Assembly (NCBI GenBank): GCA_016281315.1
Contig: JAEEIJ010000017.1
Span: 1 to 58,604, forward strand
Length of the DNA stretch: 58,604 bases
Direction of reading: 5' to 3'
Origin: Bacteroidales bacterium
Lineage (GTDB): Bacteria; Bacteroidota; Bacteroidia; Bacteroidales; UBA932
This document shows positions 9,036 to 17,995 of the stretch, piece by piece. How positions within the stretch are numbered: the first letter of the stretch is position 1; every line of letters begins with the position of its first letter. The notes beneath the pieces are model-generated. The model did not search any database and was not told where the DNA came from. It saw only the letters and a list, made by a program, of their open reading frames with translations. The position numbers were made by a program, and so were the translations under genes.

Positions 9036-10889
9036 TTACCATCCGGGGTTCTGGTCAATGTGATAGCCACGGCTTTCGTAATCGCGGACGACGAGGGGCG
9101 GTATGGGATCGAGATACTGCCTGTCGTCGGAGTACCACTTGCGCTTGATGGCAAGTTCGAAGCGGAGGTCGTATCCGCCGTCGGGGTTCACGTCCAGACG
9201 GAGTCCCTGTTCGGGAGAACTGTCCGGAAGGACCTGGACGTATTTGTTCTGGGCATAAGACGGGACGTCTGCATAGGCGTCGTAGGTCACGTAGAAATCG
9301 TTGGTGTCGTCGTTGTTGACCTTGAACTGCGCGTTCAGGGTGGGCACGTGCAGGCCGATGATGGGTACCCGCTCGAAGCACTCTCCCTCTTTCCAGCGCC
9401 TGAGGTCCATTTCCCGGAATCCTTCCAGGACGAGCTCGATCGCCCGCTCGCGGCGGATTTCGAGGATGACCGGATCGTTGATGTCCGGATAGAAAACCCG
9501 CTGGAGATAGGGATCCACGGAAGTGGGCTTGGACGAGGTCACGCCGGCCTTGTCGCCGAATCCCGCCCGGAGACGGAGGGCGCCGATGGTGGCGCTCCAG
9601 TCGGCATCGGTCAGTTCCCCGAGTTCGGCCTTCGCCTCGGCATAGTTGAGGAGCACTTCCGCATAACGGAGAATCGGAAGGCTGTTCTCGTTCTTGCTCG
9701 TGCCGTTCTTGCTGATGTCGTCTTCCACGAACTTGATGGGCTGGTAGCCGGTGACGGCGCAGCCGCCCACGATGTCGGGACGGCGGTCCCGCCAGCCACC
9801 GTTGTTGATTTCATAGTCCGGACCCTTGACGGTCTGAGCCAGACGTTCGTCGCGGTTGGAGAACTCGTTGATGAAACCGATGGCCTGGTATTTGGCTTTG
9901 TCGGTGAACCGGCTGCCGTCCTTGCAGAGATAGGTGAAGATAAAGGCACGGGAAAGGCAGATGGCGTCGCCGTAGGTGGCGGAATTGTAATAATAGTTCG
10001 CATTACCGGTCACGATGTCGTCCAGCGAAGCCTGGACGCCCAGGATGACTTCATCGGTGAGGATCTTCTTCGAGTAGAAAACACTCCTGTAGGCTCCCAG
10101 CGAAGGATTGTTGTCCAGGTAGGAGTCATCGCATTTTTTGGTGTTGAGTTTGACACTCTCGTCATTCATAATGACCGCGGCGGCTTCGGCCGCCAGGCGG
10201 TACAGCTTCGCGGCGCTCCATTCCGCCGTTTCTTCGTGGTGGTACTTTCTCCAGGACGCTTCGAAGAGGCAGGCGCGGCTCTTGAGGGCGTAGGCCGCAT
10301 TCTTGGAGATGCGGGTATTTCCTGTAGAAGAAGTGGTGGTGATGTGCTCCGCGGCGAAATCGAGGTCTTCGATGATGTGGGAGATGATCACGTCGCGGGA
10401 ATCCCGGTTCTTGTACATCTCTTCCAGCTCAGTGCTGTTGAGACAGTGGTCGAACCACGGCACACCGCCGTACTTCTGGAGCTTGGCCAGGTAGAAACGG
10501 GCCCGGAACCAGCGGGCGATGCCTTCGTAGTGGTCTTTGTCCGTCTGGGGAACGGTGCAGTCTTCGCTGTGGATGCCGTCAATCAGGAAATTGATGGTCC
10601 TCAGGCTGCTCCAGCTCCACGAGGTGACGCCTTCCGGGCTGTACCCTTCACAATAGAAGGAGTTGATGCTCTTGGCCGCGATATAGTCGGCGCGGGTCCC
10701 TTCCGCGGAACTCAGGTCACCCAGCGAAGGAAGCTGGTTGTAAAAGGACAGAGAGTATGCCTCCAGGCCCGAGCTGGATCCGAAGACCAGCGCCCGGCTG
10801 CCGGAAGACACCATCTTTTCTTCAAGCGTGCAGGCTTGCAGGCAGAGGGTTGCAAGCGTTATTATGGCAAGTAGCTTTTTCATCGTCAT
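9036..10889 (-). CDS. SusD/RagB-like glycan-binding lipoprotein
   Basis: 617 aa with lipobox LQAC. TPR-like SusD features are visible: the N-terminal RTINFLIDGI and WFRARFYLAKLQKYGGVPWF helices, and C-terminal LRYAEVLLNYAEAKAELG, RRERAIELVLEGFREMDLRRWKEG and PIPPLVV. SusD proteins form the lid of the SusC transporter and capture glycans at the cell surface. The start overlaps the susC stop by one base (TGATG); a second ATG 6 nt later (10883) is equally possible. It is the second gene of the susC operon. Confidence 0.93.
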   Translation of the reverse strand: MTMKKLLAIITLATLCLQACTLEEKMVSSGSRALVFGSSSGLEAYSLSFYNQLPSLGDLSSAEGTRADYIAAKSINSFYCEGYSPEGVTSWSWSSLRTINFLIDGIHSEDCTVPQTDKDHYEGIARWFRARFYLAKLQKYGGVPWFDHCLNSTELEEMYKNRDSRDVIISHIIEDLDFAAEHITTTSSTGNTRISKNAAYALKSRACLFEASWRKYHHEETAEWSAAKLYRLAAEAAAVIMNDESVKLNTKKCDDSYLDNNPSLGAYRSVFYSKKILTDEVILGVQASLDDIVTGNANYYYNSATYGDAICLSRAFIFTYLCKDGSRFTDKAKYQAIGFINEFSNRDERLAQTVKGPDYEINNGGWRDRRPDIVGGCAVTGYQPIKFVEDDISKNGTSKNENSLPILRYAEVLLNYAEAKAELGELTDADWSATIGALRLRAGFGDKAGVTSSKPTSVDPYLQRVFYPDINDPVILEIRRERAIELVLEGFREMDLRRWKEGECFERVPIIGLHVPTLNAQFKVNNDDTNDFYVTYDAYADVPSYAQNKYVQVLPDSSPEQGLRLDVNPDGGYDLRFELAIKRKWYSDDRQYLDPIPPLVVRDYESRGYHIDQNPGW

Positions 10890-13800
10890 CAGATTTTAAT
10901 GGTTACGCCGAGGGAGAACGTACGCATCGAAGGCAGGCTGTTGCCGTCGCCGAAGTTATCCACGCCGTTGCCCAGGTCCTGGTCGGAGCCTTTTGTCGCC
11001 GTGGCGATATCCACGTCCGTGGTGAGCCTGTAGATGGGCGCCCACGTGAAGAGATTCTCGCCGGAGAAATAGATTCCGAGGCCGCCGAGCCCCATCCGTT
11101 TGACCCATTTCTGCGGCAGGTTCCACCCGATTTGCAGATTCTGGAGGCGGAGATACGAGGCGTCGAATAAATAGCGGTCCACTTTATGCTGGCCGGAGAA
11201 GAAAATGCGGTAATAACCCGTATACTTGGGGAGGTAGGCGTCCTTGTTCTCCGGCGTCCACGCGTTGTTCACCGTCCAGGCAAGAGCATTACCGTACGGA
11301 CGGTGGTACTGACCCCAGATGATGGATTCCCCGCTGGGGTACCACCCCTGCTTGCCGATTCCCTGAAACATTGCGGAAGCGTAAATGCCGTTCCATTCCA
11401 GGTTGAGCGAGAAGGAGTACATATAGCGGGGATGCTTGTTGCCCACGATGACCATATCGCCGGGATCGTCCACCGTCAGGGAACCCTTGTCCACCTTGTG
11501 GTTGCCGTTGCGGTCCCTCAGAATCACGTCGCCGGGCCTTGTCAGATAGCCCTCGTGCACCTGGATGAGGTCGTTGACGTAGGGAACGCCCTGCCCGTAG
11601 TAATTGTCGATCTGGTCCTGGTCGTCGAAGAATCCGTCGAACTGGAAGCCCCAGATTTCGCCGATTTCCTGGCCTTCGTAGTAGTCGCTCAGCGACTTGG
11701 TGGGGTTGTTGTAACGGGTGACGAAGGTGCGGTTGTCGGCCAGCGTGGCCTTCACGCCGTAATTGAAGGGGTGCCCGGCCAGGTTGAAACTGTCGTCGTA
11801 GCTGAGGCTGATCTCATAGCCGCGTGTGACCAGGTCCGCGTAATTACCCTTCGGCGAGCTTGCGCCGTAGGTGTCGGGAAGGCTCGGGCCCACCGTGTAC
11901 ATATTCAGCGTATTGCGGACGTAATAGTCGGCGGTCAGGTTGATCTTGCCGTTGTAGAACCCGAGGTCCATGCCGCCGTCGATGGTACGGGCGGTTTCCC
12001 AGGTGAGTCCGTCGGGAATCTGGCTCGGGATGCCGGTGGTCCTGTGCTTGCTCTTTCCGTCGATGATGTAGGAAAGGTTGCCGAAGCCGAACCGCTCCAT
12101 ATAGGAATACGCATCCATATTACCGTTGCCCAGCTCGCCCCAGGAGAAGCGGAACTTGGCGTTGGAGATATACTTCGGATCCACCTTGAACCAATGCTCC
12201 CGGGAAAGCCTCCAGGCCGCCGAGAACGAAGGGAAGAAACCCCACTGCTGCTGGGGCGGGAACTTGGACGAGCCGTCGTATCGGCCATTGAATTCCACGA
12301 GATAACGCTCGTCGTAGGCATAATTCAAACGGAAGAAAAAGCCCGCCGTCCGCCAGCGCGTCTCATAGGAATAGGTGGTGATGTTGTCTCCGAGGGCAAG
12401 CTGGATGTTCTCCGCATCCTCGGAAATGAGCCCGTAGCGGAGCACCTGGCCGATTTTGCTCAGGGAGCGCTCCCAGTTGAAGCCGGCGAGCGCCTTGAAA
12501 TCGTGCTTGTCGTTCCAGACTTTGGCAAATTCCGCATATTCGTTGGTGGCGAAGTAATTCCCGCGGTTCCAGGTGTCCTGGATGAAGTCGTTGACACCCG
12601 GCGTGCCCAGCCAGGTAATCTGCCCGGGAGCCTCGCTGTAGGAAACCATCGAATTCTTCTTGGTGTTGTTGTACCAGGCCGCCTTGACGGTGAAGTCGCC
12701 GTTCAGGCTCAGGACGTGGTCGAAGAATTCGGCCCGGAGCCCGGTGGTGGACTTGAATTCGTTTTTGAACTGGTCCGTGTAGTTCTTGCCGGTCACCAGA
12801 CCGCCGATAGCCATTGCGCCGGCCTTGGTAAAGGTGCCGTCGGGGTTCCAGATGGGGGCGCTTACGCGACCGTTATCCTGAATGGCGCGCAGGAAGATAC
12901 CGTTGTTGGTCTGGTTGGAACCTGCCGGGATGTGGTTCTTGTCGTAGTTGAACGAAATGTTCTCCCGGATGGTGAGCCAGTCGGTGGGACGGGCGGTCAG
13001 TTTGGCACGCAGGGACGTGGTCAGATACGTGTCGGGGTTGAAGTTGAGGATACCGTCGTACTTGTAGAGACGGCCGGAGAGGTAGTAATCCATCCTGCCG
13101 GTGCTGCCGCTGGCCGAAAGATTGTGCGTCCGGGCCATCGTGTAGGGCTTGTAGATCACCTTGTAATAGTTGGTGTTGCCGTAGTAGACATACCTTCCGG
13201 ATTCATCCACGTCAACTTCGTCCGTAATGCCTTTCTCCTTGCGGCGGAGAAATTCGCTCATCCACGCCTGGGAGAAATCCTGGCTCGTGTTCATACCGGA
13301 CGGCTCCGTGCCCATATAGTTGTAATAGGCCTCGCGGAACAGGGCGGCATACACATAGCCGTCGTCCACGATGTCGGGCAGGTTGCAGGGCGCAAGGAAC
13401 GAGAAGTTGCTGTTGTAGCTGAAGTTGAATTTCCCCGCCTCCTTGGCCGCGTCCTTGGTGGTGATGAGCACCACGCCGAAGGTGGCGCGCGAACCGTAGA
13501 TGGAGGCCGATGCGGCATCCTTCAGCACGGAAACGCTCTCGATGTCGTCCGGGTTCAGCAGGGCGGGATCGCCTTCCACACCGTCGATCAGAACGAGGGC
13601 GCTGCCCCCGCCGCCGATGGAGGTGGTACCGCGGATGTTGTATTCGGCCGTACGGCTGGGCTTACCGTCGGAGAGCGAGATGTTCAGGTTCGGGATGGCT
13701 CCCACCAGCATCTGCGTGGTATTGGACGAAGGCCGGCCGGCGAAAACTTCCGACGAGACCTGGTCCACGGCGCCGGTGAGGTTGGCACGCTTGACGCTGC

Positions 13801-14125
13801 CGTAACCCACCACCACAACGTCGTCCAGGAATTCCGAGGAAGGGTTCAGATTCACCGTTACGGGCCCCGGACCGCTCACCTTGAAGGTGTAGTCCTCATA
13901 TCCCAGGGAAGAAATGACGATTTCCTGCCCCACGGTGGCCGTAATGGAAAAGTCTCCGTCGAGGGACGTCACCGTTCCGGTGCCGGTTCCTTTGATGAGG
14001 ACGCCGGCACTCATCACCGCTTCCCCGGTGACAGCGTCCCGGACCACGCCCGTGACCTTGACACCCTGGGCGAAAGCACTGATGGCGAACAGGCCCAACA
14101 GGATGGATAGTACAAAACGTCGCAT
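10889..14125 (-). CDS. SusC/RagA-like TonB-dependent transporter
   Basis: 1078 aa. Signal peptide (MRRFVLSILLGLFAISAFAQ), carboxypeptidase-like domain (VTGVVRDAVTGEAVMSAGVLIKG), TonB-box region DDVVVVGYG, plug domain (YNIRGTTSIGGG, SVLKDAASASIYGSRA) and a 22-strand barrel ending in TFSLGVTIKI. The length is normal for the family. It imports oligosaccharides across the outer membrane with SusD. A perfect -7 box lies 22 nt upstream, so this gene starts the large downstream operon. The regulator at 14208-17990 lies immediately upstream on the same strand. Confidence 0.95.
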   Translation of the reverse strand: MRRFVLSILLGLFAISAFAQGVKVTGVVRDAVTGEAVMSAGVLIKGTGTGTVTSLDGDFSITATVGQEIVISSLGYEDYTFKVSGPGPVTVNLNPSSEFLDDVVVVGYGSVKRANLTGAVDQVSSEVFAGRPSSNTTQMLVGAIPNLNISLSDGKPSRTAEYNIRGTTSIGGGGSALVLIDGVEGDPALLNPDDIESVSVLKDAASASIYGSRATFGVVLITTKDAAKEAGKFNFSYNSNFSFLAPCNLPDIVDDGYVYAALFREAYYNYMGTEPSGMNTSQDFSQAWMSEFLRRKEKGITDEVDVDESGRYVYYGNTNYYKVIYKPYTMARTHNLSASGSTGRMDYYLSGRLYKYDGILNFNPDTYLTTSLRAKLTARPTDWLTIRENISFNYDKNHIPAGSNQTNNGIFLRAIQDNGRVSAPIWNPDGTFTKAGAMAIGGLVTGKNYTDQFKNEFKSTTGLRAEFFDHVLSLNGDFTVKAAWYNNTKKNSMVSYSEAPGQITWLGTPGVNDFIQDTWNRGNYFATNEYAEFAKVWNDKHDFKALAGFNWERSLSKIGQVLRYGLISEDAENIQLALGDNITTYSYETRWRTAGFFFRLNYAYDERYLVEFNGRYDGSSKFPPQQQWGFFPSFSAAWRLSREHWFKVDPKYISNAKFRFSWGELGNGNMDAYSYMERFGFGNLSYIIDGKSKHRTTGIPSQIPDGLTWETARTIDGGMDLGFYNGKINLTADYYVRNTLNMYTVGPSLPDTYGASSPKGNYADLVTRGYEISLSYDDSFNLAGHPFNYGVKATLADNRTFVTRYNNPTKSLSDYYEGQEIGEIWGFQFDGFFDDQDQIDNYYGQGVPYVNDLIQVHEGYLTRPGDVILRDRNGNHKVDKGSLTVDDPGDMVIVGNKHPRYMYSFSLNLEWNGIYASAMFQGIGKQGWYPSGESIIWGQYHRPYGNALAWTVNNAWTPENKDAYLPKYTGYYRIFFSGQHKVDRYLFDASYLRLQNLQIGWNLPQKWVKRMGLGGLGIYFSGENLFTWAPIYRLTTDVDIATATKGSDQDLGNGVDNFGDGNSLPSMRTFSLGVTIKI

Positions 14126-14147
14126 AGATTCAGATTACTAGTTTTCG

Positions 14148-14155
14148 CAAAGATA
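14148..14155 (-). promoter_or_regulatory. -7 promoter box upstream of susC
   Basis: TATCTTTG on the minus strand is a full match to the Bacteroidota TAnnTTTG box, 22 nt before the susC ATG. No clear TTTG box is found 19-21 bp further upstream, as would be expected for a promoter that depends on the hybrid two-component regulator. Confidence 0.6.
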
Positions 14156-14207
14156 ATCCGAATCTCCCCGGGGCTTTACACCGATACTTCCGAGAATTGC
14201 AACGATT

Positions 14208-17200
14208 TTACTTTTTTGACCGGGACACATTACGCTCCCGCCATTGGCGGGGCGTAAGGCCGAATTCGCGTTTGAAGCACTCGGAGAAGAAGGAATGGGT
14301 GTTGAATCCCACGGCCGACGCCACTTCCTGCACGGAAACGGAATCGTCCTTGAGCAGCTCCACGGCCTTGTGCAGGCGCATCTTCATCACGTATTCCATC
14401 GGGGAGATATCGGCATACTCCTTCATCTTCTTGTACAAGGTGGAAGGAGACAGGCACACCACCTCGGACAGGTCCTCCAGGGTGATGTTCCGGTGCAGGT
14501 TGGCCGAGACGTATTCCTGGATGCTCCGGAGGAACTTCTGCTCCATCGCCGATACCCGCCCGGCCGGCAGCTCCCCGCCGGAAGGCAGCGACGAAATATA
14601 GAACTCGTACACCCGCCGGCGGTTCTCGATGAGGTTGTCCACCGTGCTGCGGAGTTTCTTCGGCGAGAAGGGCTTCTCCAGGTAGGCATCGGCCCCGCCC
14701 TCCAGGCTTTCCTGCATAAACACGTCCGGCACTTCGGCCGAGAGCAGGATGAGCGGAATGTGGCTGGTGGCGAGGTTCCCCTTCAGGGCTTTCGTGAGGG
14801 CGATGCCGTCCATCTCCGGCATAATGACGTCGGAGACCACCAGCGTGGGCGACGCTCCCGCCTCGATCTTTTCCATCGCCTCCTTCCCGTTGGAAGCGTA
14901 GATGATGTTGTAGGATTCGCCCAGGATGTCGCCGATGACGCGGGCCATATCTTTGTCGTCCTCCACCACCATCACGGATTTGTCGTTCTTCCCCACCACG
15001 GGCAGCACAGGGGCCGATTCCTCCTTCTGCGAGACCGGAATGGTGAAGATGAAGCGGTTCACCTGAAGGTCGTCGTCCATCGTGAGCGAACCGCCCAGCA
15101 GGGAGGCGAACTGCCGGCTGGTGGAGAGTCCCAGCCCCGTGCCTTCCACATTGGCCTGGGCACTGTCCTCATAGCGGTAGAACGGCTTGAACACCAGTTC
15201 CCGGACGTCTTCCGGCAGCACCGCTCCGTCATTCTCCACGCTCACCTTCGCCTCCTGACCGTTCACATCCAGGCCGATGGAAGTGTGGTGCAGCGAGTAT
15301 TTCAGGGCGTTGGACAACAGGTTGTCGAAGATGCGGCCCAGGCAACGGACGTCGGTGGAGCAGTAGACGGGCTCCTCCGGCATCTTGAGCGAGAGGGATT
15401 TCCCCTCCTGCAGGAACATCGGCAGGAAGCGCCGGTGCGCATCCTTGAGGACGCTGCGGATGTCCAGGAATTCGGGACGTATCTGGAACGTGGCGTCGGT
15501 GAGCTTCCGGAAGTCCAGCAGTTCGTTGATGAGCACCGTCAGTTTCAGGGAATTGCGCCGCATAATGTCCAGGTTCTCCTGTACGGATCCGTCCGGGGAG
15601 GAAGAGAACTTCCGGATAAGGGCTTCCAGGGGAATCTGCACCAGGGAAAGCGGCGTACGGATCTCGTGCGCGATGCTGGTCAGGAAATCCATCTTGGATT
15701 CCAGCAGCTTGCGCTCGTGTTCCCGTTCGGCCTTCTTCTTGGCGTGCCGGTCCGAAAAGATGGCAATGCACACCGCCAATAACAGGAAGAGGACCAGGTA
15801 CAGAAGAATGGCCGCCGGGCGCAGCAGCAGCGGCGGCAGCACCCTCAGCGCCACGGCGGTTTCGGGGCTTTCCACACCTGAAAGGGACAGGGATTTCACC
15901 TTCAGTTCCCATCTCCCGGCGGGGATGTCATAGACCGTGAAGCGGCCGTCCTGCACGGGCGTCCATTCGTTAAACCCGTCTATCTTCCAAAAGAGCTGCC
16001 TGCTGGGGAAACGCCCATAATCAAGGGTGGAGGCATCCACCTGGAAAGAGCGCGTCTTGGGGCCGATGTTCAGGGACGCCGGACAGAAGAAAACATCGCC
16101 GTCACCACCTTCGGACGAAGACAGGAGGTGGATGAAAGACACCACCGGCGCATTTCCGGCCGATGCGTCCTCACTAAGCCGCCGCGCCGACAGGGAGATG
16201 AATCCGTCGGAGGTTCCCGCATAAAGCGTTCCGTCGGAAGCCATAAAATGGGACGAATAGTTGAAGCTGTCCACATCCAGCGCTTCCCGGGGGATGAGGG
16301 GCAGCTGCCGCCCGTCGCCGGGGTTCAGCACGTGGATGCCGTGGGCCCCGGTAATCCAGAGCAGGCGGCCGTCGGTGGCACCAGTCATTTTAAGCAGGCG
16401 CATTTCCGCACCTTCCACGGGCTGGAAAACATTCTGCCCGGGATTGAACATCCAGAGGCCGTTGCCTTCGGAAGTGACGAATATGCGTCCCTCGCCGTCT
16501 TCGGCAAGGTCTGTAAGGATGTTGGCGATGGGGATGGTGTAAGTGGACAGGACGTTTCCCGCATAGCGGTAAATGGAGCCGCCGATACTGGCCACCCATA
16601 CGCTTCCGTCCGCCGCGCTGACGATGCTGCAAACCTGCGAAGCGGGCATAAAGATCTCACGGGTAAAGTGCCCGTCGGGGCGTTCACGGCCGGCGATAAA
16701 GCCGTCCTTCCCGCCTATCCAGAGCCTCCCGAAAGCGTCCCGGCAGAAGGAATAGGCCGATTTCCCGGCCCCCGGGAAGGAAGTCATCCGCCCCGTTTCG
16801 GCATCCAGCAGCGTGACCGGGATTTCGTCGTCGATGGTGCCCACCCAGAGCTTGTTTCCCTCGGCCATCAGGCCGGTGACGTTCCGTCCCGGGAAGAAGC
16901 GGCGGGAGGCGCGTTGGGCATCGGCCCCGCCTTCCAGACACAGCAGGCCGCGGGTGTCGGTCCCTATCCAGATGCTGCCGTCGGGGGTTTCGGCAAAATC
17001 CCTCGCCTTGAAACGGCCGCCGGCGAAAGCGTCGGACCAGTGGCGGAAGCCCACCCCGTCGGGGGCGATCTGGGCCAGGCCTTCGAAGAGCGTTCCAGCC
17101 CATACCCTGCCGTCGGCGTCTTCCGTCAGGCAGCGGAAGGAGTTGTCGTGGAAGGGCCGGATGACGCGCTTGATCTCAAGATTTCCGTCCAGTACGTGGA

Positions 17201-17990
17201 TACCCTCGCGGGCTGCAATCCACAACTCGCCGGAAGAATGCCGGATGGCAGCACGCATCCTGCTCATCAGAGGCAGGGGCTCGAGTTCCAGGCTTTCCAG
17301 GTCCCAGGCGTAGGCCGCGTCATTCTCGACCGAAAGGAGGAGATGGGTTCCGGCCACCGAGGCGCGATAGACGTCCGAGCCCGGAATGATCCGGCCGCCC
17401 TCCGCCGAGATGCGCACCGGTTCGGACAGGCCGTCCGCCGAAGCGAAGAGCTCCCCATCCTTGGTAATGGCATACAACGCGCCTTCCGGGCTGCAGCAGA
17501 TGGTTTCGGCTACGAGCGAGACGGCCTGGAGGATATCGGAGGCGGTATCAAGCCGCAAAAGGTTGCGCCCTTTTATGTAAATCCAAAGGGAACCCGAACG
17601 GCTGTAACACATCTGACGGATAGGCATCTTTCCCAATTCCGGACTGTCGAAATGCTGCATCTCGAGCCGGTCCCGGTCCAGATGATACAATCCCTCGGAG
17701 GTGCCGGCCCAGATGATGCCGGAGGCATCTTCGGCCAGGGCGAACACCACGGGAGCGGTGGCGGTTCCGGTATCGGGGAAGGCCACCTGGACGATATTGG
17801 AGCCGTCGTACAGGTCCAGTCCGGCGTTGGTTCCCACCCAGAGGAAGTGGTGTGCATCCACGAGCACGTCGTTGACACAGTTGTCCGAGAGACCGGCCTG
17901 CATATCCAGGCGGGTGACCTGCTGGGAAGGCTGCCCTGCCGCCGGCCAGGCCGCGGCAAACAGCAGCAGGATGAAAAAGGCTTTCCGCAT
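14208..17990 (-). CDS. Hybrid two-component system sensor/regulator (HTCS)
   Basis: 1260 aa. Signal peptide; periplasmic two-propeller sensor of Reg_prop repeats (ILVDAHHFLWVGTNAGLDLY, DGSIWIGTDTRGLL, DGRVWAGT) and a Y_Y_Y domain; one membrane helix near 740-760; histidine kinase with H-box SIAHEIRTPLS and ATP-binding GTGLGLSTSR; receiver domain with VVEDDKD and phospho-acceptor SDVIMPEMDG; C-terminal AraC-type DNA-binding domain (LSPSTLYKKMKEY, VGFNTHSFFSECFKREFG). HTCS proteins sense an imported oligosaccharide in the periplasm and switch on the adjacent susC operon. ATG at 17990 gives the signal peptide; it follows the EEP-GH27 stop by 5 nt, so the two are cotranscribed. Confidence 0.95.
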   Translation of the reverse strand: MRKAFFILLLFAAAWPAAGQPSQQVTRLDMQAGLSDNCVNDVLVDAHHFLWVGTNAGLDLYDGSNIVQVAFPDTGTATAPVVFALAEDASGIIWAGTSEGLYHLDRDRLEMQHFDSPELGKMPIRQMCYSRSGSLWIYIKGRNLLRLDTASDILQAVSLVAETICCSPEGALYAITKDGELFASADGLSEPVRISAEGGRIIPGSDVYRASVAGTHLLLSVENDAAYAWDLESLELEPLPLMSRMRAAIRHSSGELWIAAREGIHVLDGNLEIKRVIRPFHDNSFRCLTEDADGRVWAGTLFEGLAQIAPDGVGFRHWSDAFAGGRFKARDFAETPDGSIWIGTDTRGLLCLEGGADAQRASRRFFPGRNVTGLMAEGNKLWVGTIDDEIPVTLLDAETGRMTSFPGAGKSAYSFCRDAFGRLWIGGKDGFIAGRERPDGHFTREIFMPASQVCSIVSAADGSVWVASIGGSIYRYAGNVLSTYTIPIANILTDLAEDGEGRIFVTSEGNGLWMFNPGQNVFQPVEGAEMRLLKMTGATDGRLLWITGAHGIHVLNPGDGRQLPLIPREALDVDSFNYSSHFMASDGTLYAGTSDGFISLSARRLSEDASAGNAPVVSFIHLLSSSEGGDGDVFFCPASLNIGPKTRSFQVDASTLDYGRFPSRQLFWKIDGFNEWTPVQDGRFTVYDIPAGRWELKVKSLSLSGVESPETAVALRVLPPLLLRPAAILLYLVLFLLLAVCIAIFSDRHAKKKAEREHERKLLESKMDFLTSIAHEIRTPLSLVQIPLEALIRKFSSSPDGSVQENLDIMRRNSLKLTVLINELLDFRKLTDATFQIRPEFLDIRSVLKDAHRRFLPMFLQEGKSLSLKMPEEPVYCSTDVRCLGRIFDNLLSNALKYSLHHTSIGLDVNGQEAKVSVENDGAVLPEDVRELVFKPFYRYEDSAQANVEGTGLGLSTSRQFASLLGGSLTMDDDLQVNRFIFTIPVSQKEESAPVLPVVGKNDKSVMVVEDDKDMARVIGDILGESYNIIYASNGKEAMEKIEAGASPTLVVSDVIMPEMDGIALTKALKGNLATSHIPLILLSAEVPDVFMQESLEGGADAYLEKPFSPKKLRSTVDNLIENRRRVYEFYISSLPSGGELPAGRVSAMEQKFLRSIQEYVSANLHRNITLEDLSEVVCLSPSTLYKKMKEYADISPMEYVMKMRLHKAVELLKDDSVSVQEVASAVGFNTHSFFSECFKREFGLTPRQWRERNVSRSKK

Positions 17991-17995
17991 TACAA

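Noticed and set aside
7104..10874. A plus-strand open frame of over 1200 codons opposite susD and the EEP lipoprotein
   Set aside because: The minus-strand genes have lipoprotein signals and family motifs; the antisense product has a Val/Gly/Arg bias and no recognisable fold.
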